DNA of 64,000 nucleotides. Origin: an uncultured Prevotellaceae bacterium (GTDB taxonomy: Bacteria > Bacteroidota > Bacteroidia > Bacteroidales > Bacteroidaceae). Of this stretch, positions 8,139-18,323 are shown piece by piece. The notes under the pieces are model-generated. The model saw only the letters and a program-made list of their open reading frames with translations. It ran no database searches and was not told the origin of the DNA. The stretch spans positions 62,001-126,000 of the forward strand of contig CACYXD010000007.1 of assembly GCA_902778255.1 (NCBI GenBank), in the 5' to 3' direction. Every line of letters begins with the position of its first letter. The stretch's first letter is position 1. A program made the position numbers and the translations under genes.

Positions 8139-9095
8139 TTAGCTCTTAAACAGGCTATCAACAAAGTCTTTCTTGTTAAAGAGCTGCAGGTCCTCCATAC
8201 CCTCGCCCAGTCCGATATATTTCACGGGCACCTTCAGCTGGTCGCTGATGCCGATGACCACACCACCCTTGGCCGTACCGTCAAGCTTGGTGATAGCCAG
8301 CGACGTAATCTGGGTCACAGCTGCAAACTGCTTGGCCTGCTCAAAGGCGTTCTGACCGGTAGAACCGTCGAGCACCAGCATCACCTCGTCGGGAGCTTCG
8401 GGCAACACCTTCTTCATCACGTCTTTAATTTTTTTCAACTCGTTCATCAGGCCTACCTTATTGTGCAGACGGCCTGCGGTATCGATGATCACCACGTCGG
8501 CACCATTGGCCTTGGCGCTCTGTAGCGTGTCGAAAGCCACGCTGGCAGGGTCGCTGCCCATCTGCTGCTTCACCACGGGCACACCTACCCGCTCCCCCCA
8601 GATGCAGAGCTGTTCCACAGCAGCTGCACGGAACGTATCGGCAGCACCCAGATAGACCTTCTTGCCGGCCTGCTTAAACTGCCAAGCCAGCTTTCCTATC
8701 GTGGTGGTCTTGCCAACGCCGTTCACGCCAACCACCAGGATGACGTATGGCTTGTGGTCTGAAGGCAGGTCCCAGTTCTCATTATCCTCTGTATTATTCT
8801 CAGCCAATAGTGCTGCAATCTCTTCTCGAAGAATATTGTTTAACTCGCTTGTTGATACATACTTATCGCGAGACACGCGCTCCTCGATACGCTCTATGAT
8901 CTTGAGCGTAGTATCTACGCCCACGTCACTTGTAATCAGCACCTCTTCCAGGTTGTCGAGCACATCATCATCGACCTTCGACTTACCAGCAATGGCACGC
9001 GTCAGCTTGTCAAAGACGCTGGTCTTGGTCTTCTCCAAGCCCTTGTCAAGTGTCTCTTCCTTCTTTTTCTTACTAAAAAAATCAAACAATCCCAT
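8139..9095 (-). CDS. ftsY: Signal recognition particle receptor FtsY
   Basis: 318 residues. The GTPase NG domain is complete: four-helix N domain, G1 loop GVNGVGKTTTIGKLA, G2 DTFRAAA, G3 DTAGR, G4 TKLDGTAKGG and the closing GLGEGMEDL. The acidic A domain present in enterobacteria is reduced to a short Lys/Glu-rich head (FFSKKKKEETLDKG), as is usual in Bacteroidetes. FtsY docks SRP-ribosome complexes at the membrane. It is the first gene of the leftward cluster and has a -7 element at 9119-9126. Confidence 0.97.
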   Translation of the reverse strand: MGLFDFFSKKKKEETLDKGLEKTKTSVFDKLTRAIAGKSKVDDDVLDNLEEVLITSDVGVDTTLKIIERIEERVSRDKYVSTSELNNILREEIAALLAENNTEDNENWDLPSDHKPYVILVVGVNGVGKTTTIGKLAWQFKQAGKKVYLGAADTFRAAAVEQLCIWGERVGVPVVKQQMGSDPASVAFDTLQSAKANGADVVIIDTAGRLHNKVGLMNELKKIKDVMKKVLPEAPDEVMLVLDGSTGQNAFEQAKQFAAVTQITSLAITKLDGTAKGGVVIGISDQLKVPVKYIGLGEGMEDLQLFNKKDFVDSLFKS

Positions 9096-9118
9096 ATTCG
9101 AATACGTATTTCAAACTG

Positions 9119-9126
9119 CAAAATTA
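9119..9126 (-). promoter_or_regulatory. Bacteroidetes -7 element for ftsY
   Basis: Minus-strand TAATTTTG matches TAnnTTTG and is followed by C, 23 bp upstream of the ftsY start. Confidence 0.5.
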
Positions 9127-9282
9127 CAAAGAAAATCCGAAAATCGTCCTGCCAGCAAACATTTTTCACTCTTTCATTCCACTTTTACCAATTTTTAGTA
9201 CATCAGGACAGAAAAAAAACTTTCCTTCGATGAAATCGGCTCTTTTTACATCTTTCGATAGGCATAATTCCTATTTTTTTCG

Positions 9283-9290
9283 TACCTTTG
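9283..9290 (+). promoter_or_regulatory. Bacteroidetes -7 element for the phosphatase gene
   Basis: TACCTTTG followed by CAG, 29 bp before the start codon at 9320. The preceding 60 bp are T-rich. Confidence 0.6.
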
Positions 9291-9319
9291 CAGCGATTAT
9301 CAACAATCTATAAAAGGTA

Positions 9320-9769
9320 ATGAAAAAGATATTGTTTGTATGCCACGGCAACATCTGTCGTAGTCCGATGGCGGAGTTTGTGATGAAGGACTTGGTGAAA
9401 AAAGCCCACCGCGAGGACGACTTCTATATCGAGTCAGCAGCAACGAGCACGGAGGAGATAGGCAATGAGGTATATCCCCCAGCCCGACGCAAACTGGCTG
9501 AGCACGGAATCGGCTGCAAGGGAAAGACAGCCCGCCAGATGACCCGCAGCGACTACGATCGCTTTGACCTGCTCATTGGCATGGACTCGTGGAATATCCG
9601 CAACATGGAGCGCATCTGCGGAGGCGACCCTGAGGGAAAGATTCATCGGCTCCTTGACCTCACCCCTCGCCCTGGCGATGTGGCTGACCCGTGGTACACA
9701 GGCGACTTCGAAGCCACATGGCAGGATGTGCTGTTGGGTTGCCAGGTTCTAATAAACGCGAAACCGTAA
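9320..9769 (+). CDS. Low-molecular-weight protein-tyrosine phosphatase
   Basis: 149 residues. The P-loop CHGNICRSP (Cys8 nucleophile, Arg14, Ser15) opens the protein and the general-acid loop DPWYTG (Asp123) is near the end, so both catalytic elements are intact. The family dephosphorylates tyrosines in small signalling or polysaccharide-export proteins and includes some arsenate reductase-like members. Single-gene transcription unit with its own promoter, convergent with the following esterase gene. Substrate not deducible; no tyrosine kinase is nearby. Confidence 0.93.
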   Translation: MKKILFVCHGNICRSPMAEFVMKDLVKKAHREDDFYIESAATSTEEIGNEVYPPARRKLAEHGIGCKGKTARQMTRSDYDRFDLLIGMDSWNIRNMERICGGDPEGKIHRLLDLTPRPGDVADPWYTGDFEATWQDVLLGCQVLINAKP

Positions 9770-9829
9770 ACAGCATCTTTGCACGTTGAAGATTATTCAC
9801 GTAGAGTTTCCAACCCTGGAAGTTTTTCT

Positions 9830-10432
9830 TCACCTTCGCTGATTCATTGGCAGCAAGAGATGCTCGATTATAGGTACATAATAGTTGCGCACTTCGTCAG
9901 CCGATGGTGTATGTCCGCCAGGAAAGTGAAAAGCATTGTTGTAATACTGCAGGAACAGCGGTTCGAAATGTGCCAATGAATCCTGTTCGCCAAAGAGACC
10001 TATTACCTCGTCTTTATAATAAGGGGTGTAGGAGTCGAACTGGTGCGCTTCCATTTCAGCAAACTCAGCAATAAGTTGCTCGTCTATGATGAAATCCTGC
10101 TTGCCGTCCTTACGAGGAGACTTATACCTATGAGCACCTATTCTTTGCTTCAGGAACTCTGTCATCTTGAAATGCGGATTACCAAGTAGAGCTGGGATTC
10201 CCACAATGGGTGCAATCATCTGTGCATAGAACGAGCCGCAACTGTTGCCGACCAGCACATCAGGCTTCTCGCGGTCAATCAGATCACGGATAAACTCAAT
10301 GGCTTCCTGCGGATGCATCGGCAAGTCAGGTGTTATCACTTCCGCTTTACCCTCGAAGGTTGCCTTCAATTCCATGGCTGGTACACACTGGCCACTGGCA
10401 AAGAATCCGTGTAAGAACAATATCTTTTTCAT
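9830..10432 (-). CDS. YqiA/YcfP-like alpha/beta hydrolase
   Basis: 200 residues. The N-terminus MKKILFLHGFFASGQ is the oxyanion-hole strand of the YqiA/YcfP esterase family, and GNSCGSFYA contains the nucleophile elbow G-x-S-x-G. A late Asp (FGEQDSLA) and the His of FPGGHTP complete a Ser-Asp-His triad. No signal peptide, so cytoplasmic. The family hydrolyses small acyl esters; the natural substrate is unknown. Downstream of a restriction-modification gene but with no obvious link to it. Confidence 0.85.
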   Translation of the reverse strand: MKKILFLHGFFASGQCVPAMELKATFEGKAEVITPDLPMHPQEAIEFIRDLIDREKPDVLVGNSCGSFYAQMIAPIVGIPALLGNPHFKMTEFLKQRIGAHRYKSPRKDGKQDFIIDEQLIAEFAEMEAHQFDSYTPYYKDEVIGLFGEQDSLAHFEPLFLQYYNNAFHFPGGHTPSADEVRNYYVPIIEHLLLPMNQRR

Positions 10433-10512
10433 TTTTATTCGTAATACTCAATATTCAGTCCTTCACTAACAATCCATCAGTTTGATAGCATCACGTATAA
10501 TATCCTCACGGC

Positions 10513-13500
10513 CTAATCAATCTTTATTATTTCGTCAATTTCTTGCATGATGCGTTCAGTCTGCTGGAGCACATAGATGATGTTGCCGTAATGCTTAACA
10601 TCTTCGAAACTCAGGATCAAACCCTTGCGGTCTTTCAGCCACTTCTGAGCAGGCTGATAGCCTCCGATAAAGAAGTTCCAAGCATATTCCGGCACACCCT
10701 CGAAATATTGCTCAGCGTTGATATAGACACGATTATCCTGCCAGCGATAGCAGTCCACTTGTAACGAGCCTGCCACAGGGAAGGTGACACCAGTCTTTGA
10801 TGGCAGGTTTTCCATCAGATGTAGTAGTCGTAGTTCTTCTCCCTTCTCTGCCAAATCACGGAATTTCTCCCAGTCTGTTGGATAAGGTATGCGAGGGAAG
10901 TCTATCTTCAGGAATTCCTTGTAGCGTTCACGATACGATGGGCTATGAAGCACAGCATAGATGTAGTCGAAGAGGTCTTGAGGATAAAGTACACCATAAT
11001 AATCGCTTGTTGGGTCTATCAAGACATTGCTTTCAGCGCAAGCATAGTAGTTCAATCCCTTAGCTATCTTTTCATACTGCTCCATATTATAGTTGACGAT
11101 GCACTCTTCTTTCCCCAAGTTCTCCTTATAGACGTAGAGGGGGAAAACATAGCCTCTTTCCTTTGTTTTTGAAGAAACTCGACAATCATCAACTATGCCA
11201 TCTGCTACAGACACATGCTTCCACTCATTACCGGCTAATTGCCTGCATGTGAGCAAAGCTATGTTTTGATGCACCATCTGTCGCATTGTTGTTTCACGAG
11301 GACGTTCTATCTTTTGGACGTCATAATACACAAACCTGTCATCAAACAGTCTGTAGTTATATCTCTTTATAAGTGAAGAATCTGCAGAGCCATACTCCTG
11401 TTTAACCTTTGCGAACAAACTCTTTTCATTCATGTCAACAAGTATAGCATCTTTAGCTGTAACAACAGATACTGAACTCACATTAAAGAGTTCATCAACT
11501 TTAAATCCCTTGTCATATTCTTCCTGCAAATCAAAATTCTTTGGTACAAAGAAATACATTGGAGTCTTTGGTCTCATTTCTTCATATCCAACGTTATCTA
11601 AAGTGGCCCCATCAAGGAAATCATATTTCTGCTGCCTTAGTCCGTATAAATCCTTATGGTACACCTTTCCAAGTTCGTCTTTTCCTTTCTTGCCAGTCTT
11701 AACAAAGAGGTTGATGCTGACACCCTGCATAATATCAAAGACATTCTCGTCCTTGCTTCCATCTGGGCATGTCTCTTTCTTCTTCGAGTTGCCATGAAGG
11801 TCAATAGTGTAAATCTTATCGAAGGTCTTCAATAAATTCCAGCGCATACCTCTGAACGTAGGATTATCGAGATAGCCATGAGGATTGATGAAACCAATGA
11901 TGCCTTCACCTTTCTTCTCGATATAGTGCTGGGCCAAGCGAATGAACTTCACATAGTCATCGTTCAGCCATTTGGGGTTACGTTCGTCCAAAGGCTGCTT
12001 TCCACCTGGTTCTTTTTTATAGTCCTCCATCAGTGACATAATCCACCTGCCTTTATTCTGGCTTTCTCCACTATACGGAGGATTACCTATGACAACCATC
12101 ACAGGACAGTCGCGCTTAATCACATTAGCCTCTGTTGCTTCAAGGCTTAGCCACTGAGCAAAGAGTGTACGAGGCTCGTTGTTGCTCTCTTCAAGTGAGT
12201 TGGTCAGATAGACCTGCAGACGTTTCTCCGATTGGTGGTGATAGCCCGTTTCACCTAATAGCATATCAAGTTTCAAGTGGGCAACGGCATACGAAGCCAT
12301 CAATATCTCAAAGCCATGCAAACGAGGCAACAAGTGTTGTTCCACATACTGCTGCCAAACGCCTTGATTATCGCGATAGCGGTCATATATCTGATTGACC
12401 ACCTCAGCCAAGAAGGTGCCTGTACCCGTAGCAGGGTCAAGAATCTGTACACGATGAAAGCGTTTCATAGCGTGCTTCATGCCATCCTTGGTACGTCCAT
12501 CACGACTTTGCTCAACAGCAACTTCACGCTCTATCATGGAATAGTCGGCAAGACCTTCGGGCAATCCAAATTCCTTCTGTAGAATCTCATCAACGGCCCT
12601 CACAATAAAGCCTACAACGGGTTGTGGGGTGTACCAAACGCCTTTCGACTTACGCAATTTGGGGTTATACTCAGCAAGGAAGTCCTCGTAGAAATGAATC
12701 ATGGGATCATGGTGGAGCTTGTCGCGCACATACGAGGCCATTATTTTCTTGAGGTCAGTAGCTTGGAATACCGTTACCAAGTCATCCACGACCCATGCAA
12801 TGCGCTCATCAAGGTCGTTGCCAGCCAGATTATTGAATATCTGACGCAAAAAAGGATTGGTCTTTGGAATCAACTTTGCTGCCTCCTCACGACTAAAGTC
12901 CTCTGGTGTATCATCGTGCAAACGTGCAGCAAACATACCATAGGCTATGGTCTGGGCATAGATGTCTGCAAAGTCTTCTGGCTTCAGTTCCTGAATGAGA
13001 ACATCTTTGAAAGCCTGGTACTGTCCATGAAGGTTTTTATTGGCATAACTCTCTGTATCATCATTCATAGCCTGCTCAATGATGTTCTCTAACAGACGAG
13101 CCTTGCCAGCCATCAACTTAGCCAAACGAGAGGCCGATGTGATGCGCTGAATATCGTTATTACCTACATGCTCTATGAGATTCAGGAACTTGCCTTCATT
13201 CTCTTGGATGGCTACAATCTTGTCGCCCTTCACTTCTGCGATTCGTACACTATCCACAAACTCACCATGTTCATATAGATGGAAGTCCAGATAGTCCGTG
13301 AAGATAATATAGTCGAGGGCCTGCTTATAGCGTGTAAACTGCTCCTTATGGCCATGTGGGTTGCGTCCGTCAAGGTCGGTGTCGCCAATATCTTTTGCCT
13401 CAATGTAGAACACAGGCATATCATCTTTGCGACTGGCGATATAATCAGGTGCGCCGCACTTCTCTCTTTTGGGCTCATTTACAATACGTAGCTTAGGCAA

Positions 13501-13605
13501 TAGCGTTTGCATCAACTGCTCCAAAGCGCCTCTATAGCTGTGCTCTGTAGCATTGCCTGCACGATATTTCTGATTAACGGTAGCAATATATTCTTTTAGG
13601 TCCAT
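10513..13605 (-). CDS. Single-chain (type IIG/ISP-like) restriction-modification enzyme
   Basis: 1030 residues. An N-terminal PD-(D/E)xK nuclease is visible (CGAPDYIA, then VFYIEAKD at about residue 75), followed by a helical spacer and an N6-adenine methyltransferase with motif I DPATGTGTF (about 395) and motif IV NPPYSG (about 500). The C-terminal half should contain the target-recognition region (EEMRPKTPMYFFVPKNFDL onward). No helicase motifs, so this resembles type IIG or the methylase-TRD half of type ISP enzymes. It can both methylate and cut, so no partner is needed. The reading frame is intact. Its upstream region is nearly identical to that of the adjacent transposase gene. Confidence 0.88.
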   Translation of the reverse strand: MDLKEYIATVNQKYRAGNATEHSYRGALEQLMQTLLPKLRIVNEPKREKCGAPDYIASRKDDMPVFYIEAKDIGDTDLDGRNPHGHKEQFTRYKQALDYIIFTDYLDFHLYEHGEFVDSVRIAEVKGDKIVAIQENEGKFLNLIEHVGNNDIQRITSASRLAKLMAGKARLLENIIEQAMNDDTESYANKNLHGQYQAFKDVLIQELKPEDFADIYAQTIAYGMFAARLHDDTPEDFSREEAAKLIPKTNPFLRQIFNNLAGNDLDERIAWVVDDLVTVFQATDLKKIMASYVRDKLHHDPMIHFYEDFLAEYNPKLRKSKGVWYTPQPVVGFIVRAVDEILQKEFGLPEGLADYSMIEREVAVEQSRDGRTKDGMKHAMKRFHRVQILDPATGTGTFLAEVVNQIYDRYRDNQGVWQQYVEQHLLPRLHGFEILMASYAVAHLKLDMLLGETGYHHQSEKRLQVYLTNSLEESNNEPRTLFAQWLSLEATEANVIKRDCPVMVVIGNPPYSGESQNKGRWIMSLMEDYKKEPGGKQPLDERNPKWLNDDYVKFIRLAQHYIEKKGEGIIGFINPHGYLDNPTFRGMRWNLLKTFDKIYTIDLHGNSKKKETCPDGSKDENVFDIMQGVSINLFVKTGKKGKDELGKVYHKDLYGLRQQKYDFLDGATLDNVGYEEMRPKTPMYFFVPKNFDLQEEYDKGFKVDELFNVSSVSVVTAKDAILVDMNEKSLFAKVKQEYGSADSSLIKRYNYRLFDDRFVYYDVQKIERPRETTMRQMVHQNIALLTCRQLAGNEWKHVSVADGIVDDCRVSSKTKERGYVFPLYVYKENLGKEECIVNYNMEQYEKIAKGLNYYACAESNVLIDPTSDYYGVLYPQDLFDYIYAVLHSPSYRERYKEFLKIDFPRIPYPTDWEKFRDLAEKGEELRLLHLMENLPSKTGVTFPVAGSLQVDCYRWQDNRVYINAEQYFEGVPEYAWNFFIGGYQPAQKWLKDRKGLILSFEDVKHYGNIIYVLQQTERIMQEIDEIIKID

Positions 13606-13636
13606 AATGATAGTTTCAAATTAGTATATCTAACTG

Positions 13637-13644
13637 CAAAGATA
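13637..13644 (-). promoter_or_regulatory. -7 element for the restriction-modification gene
   Basis: Minus-strand TATCTTTG followed by CA, 31 bp upstream of the start at 13605; it forms one end of the direct repeat at 13638-13686. Confidence 0.55.
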
Positions 13645-13686
13645 CAAAATATTTTCGACATTACAGACACTTTGTTGAGAAAATTT
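13638..13686 (-). repeat. Direct repeat, copy 1 (upstream of R-M gene)
   Basis: 49 bp that match the copy at 14791-14838 in the same orientation, with a core TCGACATTACAGACA plus a TTGAGAAAATTT tail. The two copies flank the transposase gene. Each copy sits directly upstream of a leftward gene and includes its -7 element. Confidence 0.8.
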
Positions 13687-13704
13687 CAAAAAAGTTTCCT
13701 TGTC

Positions 13705-14769
13705 TTATTCACATATTTTGAGAGCCATCAGGTTCAGTTGTTGGCATTGCATAGCAGTAATCATCCTTTTCTCATTATGGTGTTCCCAAGGAGAAAGCAT
13801 CAGCAGTCGGCCTTGTGCGCAGGCATCAAACTGTTCTCCATGAGGCTTAGACAATGGAGTAAAGCCATTTTCCAATAACACGATTGTGGGCAGTCCTGCG
13901 TTGAAGGCTTCACGCATAACCCGCTTTTCGCCAGGTGAGATGGCTGGCGACACGAGGACTGTCCCCATCCTTGCAGCTTCCAGATACCTCTGGACCTCCC
14001 TCTCCAAGTCGCTGCCAACGATTCGGCGCGACACGCGTACAGCCAAGCGCTTAGGAGCTGTCAATAGGTCGCGATTGCCAATGCCGTTATAGCGCTGGTC
14101 GCAAATCGTTAGGTTGAAGAAGGGGCGAAGCCAGTCTGGGCGGGCGCGCTTCATCATCAACCGTCGAGGGTTGTCTCGAAGGTAGTTCTGCCAAGTGGGC
14201 AGCTCATCATAAGAGCGAAGCACCAAGTCGTTATAGCCTTTGGCAAAGAGCGTTGTCTCGACTTTCGACAACGGCTCAGCCGTTATATACTGAGAAGTGC
14301 CCCCATGCTTTTCATTCTCCGTATATAGCGGCTCTGCAGCTGTCTTATGCATTGCTGCTAATGCCCGCTGCGCCCTTCTGCAGCCAGCTTTGAACCCTGA
14401 GATTACCTGCCCTAAATGCACAGGCAGTGGAGCTGTCACGAAGAGGATACCGTGCATATGATCTGGCATCATCTGCACGGCCTTCACCTCAATCTGCGGG
14501 TAGTAGCCGTGAATGCCCATCCACTCGCTCTCTACGGCCTGTCCTAAGGGAGAGAGCACTATGTGCGGTTCGTCGTTGCTACCAGGCTCGGCAAAGGGGT
14601 TGCCTTCCAAGTGTCCGAACAGGGGCCTCCGCCCTTCCGTCTCCAAGGTGATCATATACATACGACGCTCTGTATAGTCATGATGCAAATCACGACGTTT
14701 CATTGAGGCTTTCTTCTCCCCAGCGAACTTCTTTCTTGCAGCAAACTCTTCGTCCGTCATAGTCGTCAC
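13705..14769 (-). mobile_element. HUH (Y1, REP-associated-like) transposase with C-terminal extension
   Basis: 354 residues. The N-terminal half is a Y1 transposase fold: YMITLETEGRRPLFGHLEGN start, HUH motif in MPDHMHGILF, and the following helix GQVISGFKAGCRRAQ usual in REP-associated tyrosine transposases (RAYTs). The catalytic Tyr is probably YNDLVLRSYDEL. Beyond about residue 245 there is an extra domain (GTVLVSPAISPGEKRVMREA, LPTIVLLENGF, then GRLLMLSPW) that resembles a Rossmann-type, DprA-like fold. No IS inverted ends are visible. It is bracketed by direct repeats and lies next to structured repeats, as expected of a domesticated RAYT. Start at 14769; -7 element at 14790-14797. Confidence 0.8.
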
Positions 14770-14789
14770 TTTCTTATCTCATTTCCTTA

Positions 14790-14797
14790 CAAAGATA
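14790..14797 (-). promoter_or_regulatory. -7 element for the HUH transposase gene
   Basis: Minus-strand TATCTTTG, 20 bp upstream of the start, inside the second direct-repeat copy. Confidence 0.5.
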
Positions 14798-14838
14798 CAT
14801 AATTTCTCGACATTACAGACAATTTCTTGAGAAAATTT
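14791..14838 (-). repeat. Direct repeat, copy 2 (upstream of transposase)
   Basis: Second copy of the approximately 48-bp repeat at 13638-13686, with a few substitutions and one short gap. Its end touches the MITE-like element that starts at 14839. Confidence 0.8.
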
Positions 14839-15032
14839 TGATGACAAATGACGGATGACAATTAAAAAACAAGGTACCCCCCTACTCCTATACACCTTAT
14901 ATTTTTATATTATTATAGATATATATAAATATATAAATTAATATATATTAACTAAAAATTGAAGCTAAGTTGAACTCTATCTGTATAGGGTAATGGCATT
15001 GTTTTTCAACTGTCATCTGTCAGTTGTCATCA
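14839..15032. mobile_element. MITE-like element with 34-bp imperfect terminal inverted repeats
   Basis: The arm 14839-14872 (starting TGATGACAAATGACGGATGA) and the arm 14999-15032 (its near reverse complement) pair over about 34 bp with roughly four mismatches. The 126 bp between them are extremely A+T-rich (14881-14965) and carry no ORF. Size, inverted ends and lack of coding capacity suggest a miniature inverted-repeat element or a long hairpin RNA. No clear target duplication was seen. Confidence 0.6.
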
Positions 15033-15042
15033 GCGTGAAAAT

Positions 15043-15147
15043 GCGAAACAGCTTAAAATGCAATGTGAAATAGCCTAAAACGCGAGGCGAAACAGGCTGA
15101 AACGCAAGGTGAAACAGCCCAAAACGCAGGGCGTTTAAGGCTATAAC
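15043..15147. repeat. 22-bp-period array, 105 bp (copy A)
   Basis: One 17-bp partial unit then four 22-bp units beginning GCAAGG or similar, with a GAAACAG core and a CAAAC or AAAAC end. The tetranucleotide after the core alternates between GCCT/GCCC and GGCT in successive units, so adjacent units can pair. The array at 52545-52649 has the same partial-plus-four organisation and exactly the same length. Confidence 0.85.
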
Positions 15148-15191
15148 GGAAAAAACAGGGGGTAAAGGCACGAGTAATAAGGAAAAATTGC

Positions 15192-15199
15192 TACCTTTG
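15192..15199 (+). promoter_or_regulatory. -7 element for the SDR gene
   Basis: TACCTTTG followed by TG, 25 bp before the start codon at 15225. Confidence 0.6.
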
Positions 15200-15224
15200 T
15201 GCAAAATTTTAAACGTAAAGTCTT

Positions 15225-15980
15225 ATGAAGAAAATCGTATTTATTACAGGGGCAACAAGCGGAATAGGCTTGGGATGCGCCAGGAAGTTCGCTGAGAACG
15301 GCGACAAGGTGATAATAACAGGCAGGAACGAGCAGCGACTAACGGAGATCAAAAAGGAGCTGGAGGCAAAGGGCGCGAAGGTGCTGACGCTGGCTTTCGA
15401 CGTGAGAGACCGCGAGAAGGCGAAGCAGTATATGGAGAACCTGCCGGAGGAGTGGTGCGAAATCGATGTGCTGGTGAACAACGCCGGACTGGCTCTGGGA
15501 TTGGAGCCTGAATACCAGGGCGACCTAGACGAATGGGAGACGATGATCGACACAAACATCAAGGGTCTGCTGACGATGACACGACTGGTGGTGCCTGGCA
15601 TGGTGGAGCGTAATCGCGGACATATCATCAACATCGGGTCGGTGGCTGGCGATGCTGCCTATGCCGGCGGCAACGTCTATTGTGCCACGAAGGCTGCTGT
15701 GAAGGCGTTGACGGACGGTCTGCGCATCGACGTGGCAAATACTGCCATCCGCGTGACGAACCTGAAGCCTGGACTCGTAGAGACGAACTTCAGCAACATC
15801 CGCTTCCATGGCGACAACGAGCGTGCTGCCAATTTGTATAAGGGCATCAAGCCGCTGACGGGCGACGATATAGCTGACGTGGCCGTCTATGCAGCCAATG
15901 CCCCTGAGCACGTGCAGATAGCCGAAGTGCTGATACTGGCCACTCATCAGGCCAGCGGAAGCGTGATAGTAAGGAAATAA
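15225..15980 (+). CDS. Short-chain dehydrogenase/reductase (YdfG-like)
   Basis: 251 residues. Classical SDR: cofactor loop TGATSGIGLG, NADP-type Arg in ITGRNEQRL, structural NNAG, catalytic Ser in NIGSVAGD and YCATKAA (Tyr-x-x-x-Lys). The overall sequence, including PGLVETNFSNIRFHGD, resembles the YdfG group that oxidises 3-hydroxy acids such as serine or reduces malonic semialdehyde. Cytoplasmic. Monocistronic, with its own promoter and convergent with groEL. Exact substrate not deducible. Confidence 0.9.
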   Translation: MKKIVFITGATSGIGLGCARKFAENGDKVIITGRNEQRLTEIKKELEAKGAKVLTLAFDVRDREKAKQYMENLPEEWCEIDVLVNNAGLALGLEPEYQGDLDEWETMIDTNIKGLLTMTRLVVPGMVERNRGHIINIGSVAGDAAYAGGNVYCATKAAVKALTDGLRIDVANTAIRVTNLKPGLVETNFSNIRFHGDNERAANLYKGIKPLTGDDIADVAVYAANAPEHVQIAEVLILATHQASGSVIVRK

Positions 15981-16017
15981 GGGGGCGGACAGACGGAGGA
16001 CGCTCAACACAAAACAA

Positions 16018-16045
16018 AAGCCGACTGTCTCACGACAACCGGCTT
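16018..16045 (-). terminator. Probable groESL terminator hairpin
   Basis: Inverted repeat AAGCCG/CGGCTT with an inner GTC/GAC pair. On the minus strand it is followed by TTGTTTTG, downstream of groEL; it lies between the convergent groEL and SDR genes. Confidence 0.55.
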
Positions 16046-16244
16046 CAAAAACAAACTACTTAAAAACTAATCTACTAAAACAAATCAAAAAATATCTTTT
16101 TCTGGTTGCAAAGTTATAGAAGATTTGTGATTCGTCCAAATATTATTTAGCAAAAATCATAGGTTCTTGACATAAATCAAAGGAAATGAGACGTAATCAA
16201 AAACATCCCATTTCCTTTGTTATATAGAGTTGTCAATTTTCGAC

Positions 16245-17885
<1,641 letters not shown>

Positions 17886-17899
17886 TTATTTTTTTCGAT

Positions 17900-17917
17900 A
17901 TATCGAGATTTCGATAT
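17900..17917. repeat. Hairpin in the groES-groEL spacer
   Basis: Perfect 7-bp inverted repeat ATATCGA/TCGATAT with a 4-nt loop, within a region of repeated TCGATAT-type words between groES and groEL. Possibly an mRNA processing or differential-stability site. Confidence 0.6.
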
Positions 17918-17931
17918 TTCGAGGTTATTAA

Positions 17932-18204
17932 TTATTTTTCAATCACTGCCAGTACGTCGCTCTGACGCATCATCAGGAATTTCTCGCCTTCGAGCTCGAT
18001 CTCCGTGCCGGCATACTTGCCATAGAGCACTTCGTCGCCTGCTTTCAGGATCATCTCCTCATCCTTGGTACCCTTGCCTACGGCCTTGATAATACCACGA
18101 AGGGGCTTCTCCTTTGCTGTGTCTGGAATAATGATTCCACCGATTTTCTCTTCAGCCGGTGCAGGAACTACGAGCACGCGGTCTGCTAATGGTTTAATGT
18201 TCAT
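17932..18204 (-). CDS. groES: Co-chaperonin GroES
   Basis: 90 residues. [20 protein letters not shown] start, mobile loop around [20 protein letters not shown], and the [18 protein letters not shown] core are typical. Caps GroEL rings. First gene of the groESL operon. I could not identify a convincing TAnnTTTG promoter within 60 bp upstream. Confidence 0.99.
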   Translation of the reverse strand: MNIKPLADRVLVVPAPAEEKIGGIIIPDTAKEKPLRGIIKAVGKGTKDEEMILKAGDEVLYGKYAGTEIELEGEKFLMMRQSDVLAVIEK

Positions 18205-18257
18205 AATGCTTTATTTTTTATTGAGTTTTTAATATAATCTGCCATTGGGAAAGCGAA

Positions 18258-18297
18258 AAGCGTGCCAAACTGACTCTGCTGACAATTTGGCACGCTT
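18258..18297 (-). terminator. Strong intrinsic terminator after the GH2 gene
   Basis: 12-bp perfect inverted repeat AAGCGTGCCAAA/TTTGGCACGCTT with a 16-nt loop, followed on the minus strand by TTTTCGCTTT. It lies between the GH2 stop (18324) and groES, so it separates the two transcripts. Confidence 0.75.
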
Positions 18298-18323
18298 GGT
18301 AAGACAACGATTGTCCGTTCTAT

